Below the pieces are notes generated by a model, which was not told the DNA's origin, did not search any database, and saw nothing but the letters and a program-made list of their open reading frames with translations. From positions 1-25,422 of the forward strand of contig JBBTVX010000015.1 in NCBI GenBank assembly GCA_038063015.1: 25,422 nucleotides of DNA, written 5' to 3'. The translations under genes were made by a program, and so were the position numbers. Positions 25,326 to 25,422 of the stretch are shown here, one piece after another; position 1 is the first letter of the stretch, and each line of letters starts with the position of its first letter. Origin of the DNA: JACPYG01 sp038063015. Lineage in GTDB: Bacteria > Patescibacteriota > Minisyncoccia > Minisyncoccales > Staskawiczbacteraceae.

Positions 25326-25422
25326 AAATGGGGTCAGCCACCATTTCGTGATATCATAAATGGGGTCAGAATGTGGGGGTCAGCCACCATTTTACTAATT
25401 AAAAAACCATGTAATTGGGGTC
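25326..25422 (+). repeat. Cluster of GGGGTCAG REP-like hairpins, running off the window
   Basis: The core GGGGTCAG occurs from about 25330, 25362 and 25376, and GGGGTC again as the last six bases. The first copy, AAATGGGGTCAGCC and then ACCATTT, folds into AAATGG/CCATTT with an inner GG/CC around TCAG. Such clustered short hairpins resemble REP sequences flanking IS200-like (RAYT) transposase genes, which would lie beyond the window. Confidence 0.6.

Overview
ORGANISM. The window is AT-rich with short intergenic gaps, and every supportable gene lies on the + strand. Several proteins look like those of the Candidate Phyla Radiation (Patescibacteria, probably a Parcubacteria-type genome): a PaaX/Cas2-like winged-helix protein with a membrane segment, a sigma-region-4 plus HARE-HTH regulator, a secreted metallopeptidase with a peptidoglycan-binding tail, and small CAP-domain and HD-domain proteins. 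Low-complexity repeats inserted in coding sequence fit the same picture. This assignment is inferred from gene style; no rRNA or marker phylogeny is available.

LAYOUT. (1) 1-6859 is a surface-glycan cluster: the tail of a nucleotide-sugar epimerase, a GT4 glycosyltransferase, a monotopic phosphoglycosyl transferase, a WbqC-family protein, a PIG-L deacetylase, a hexapeptide acyltransferase, a DegT aminotransferase and a membrane-anchored 4,6-dehydratase. A 165-bp near-perfect palindromic element separates the first three genes from the rest. (2) 6898-9571 holds a secreted HExxH metallopeptidase and murB. (3) 9687-12996 holds secA, overlapped by a membrane-anchored CAP-domain gene. (4) 13092-14885 holds the PaaX/Cas2-like protein, an HD hydrolase and a YfcE-type phosphoesterase. 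(5) 14955-17283 is secD-secF behind a near-consensus promoter. (6) 17359-18387 is the sigma4/HARE-HTH regulator, with its own near-consensus promoter and a perfect terminator. (7) 18495-24840 is a very large secreted RHS/YD-repeat protein broken by a 100-N assembly gap. It is followed 7 bp later by a 144-residue polytopic membrane protein. (8) The window ends inside a cluster of short REP-like hairpins. No stretch longer than 300 bases lacks a gene.

HOW IT WORKS TOGETHER. The glycan cluster encodes the classes needed to make a UDP-4-amino-4,6-dideoxy sugar (dehydratase, aminotransferase, acyltransferase), load it on a lipid carrier (phosphoglycosyl transferase) and extend it (GT4), much like bacillosamine pathways. 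SecA and SecDF are the export machinery that the secreted peptidase, the CAP protein and the RHS giant would need.

MOST INTERESTING. The RHS protein has polymorphic-toxin architecture: signal peptide, acidic linker, SpvB/TcdB-like and FG-GAP repeats, YD repeats, an inserted DNRLRE-like beta domain, an RHS core ending in DPSG, then an unrelated 223-residue tip. The small membrane gene after it is a candidate immunity partner. The frame break at the gap is explained by the arbitrary 100-N spacer: filling it with one missing repeat unit (69 bp) restores the frame exactly.
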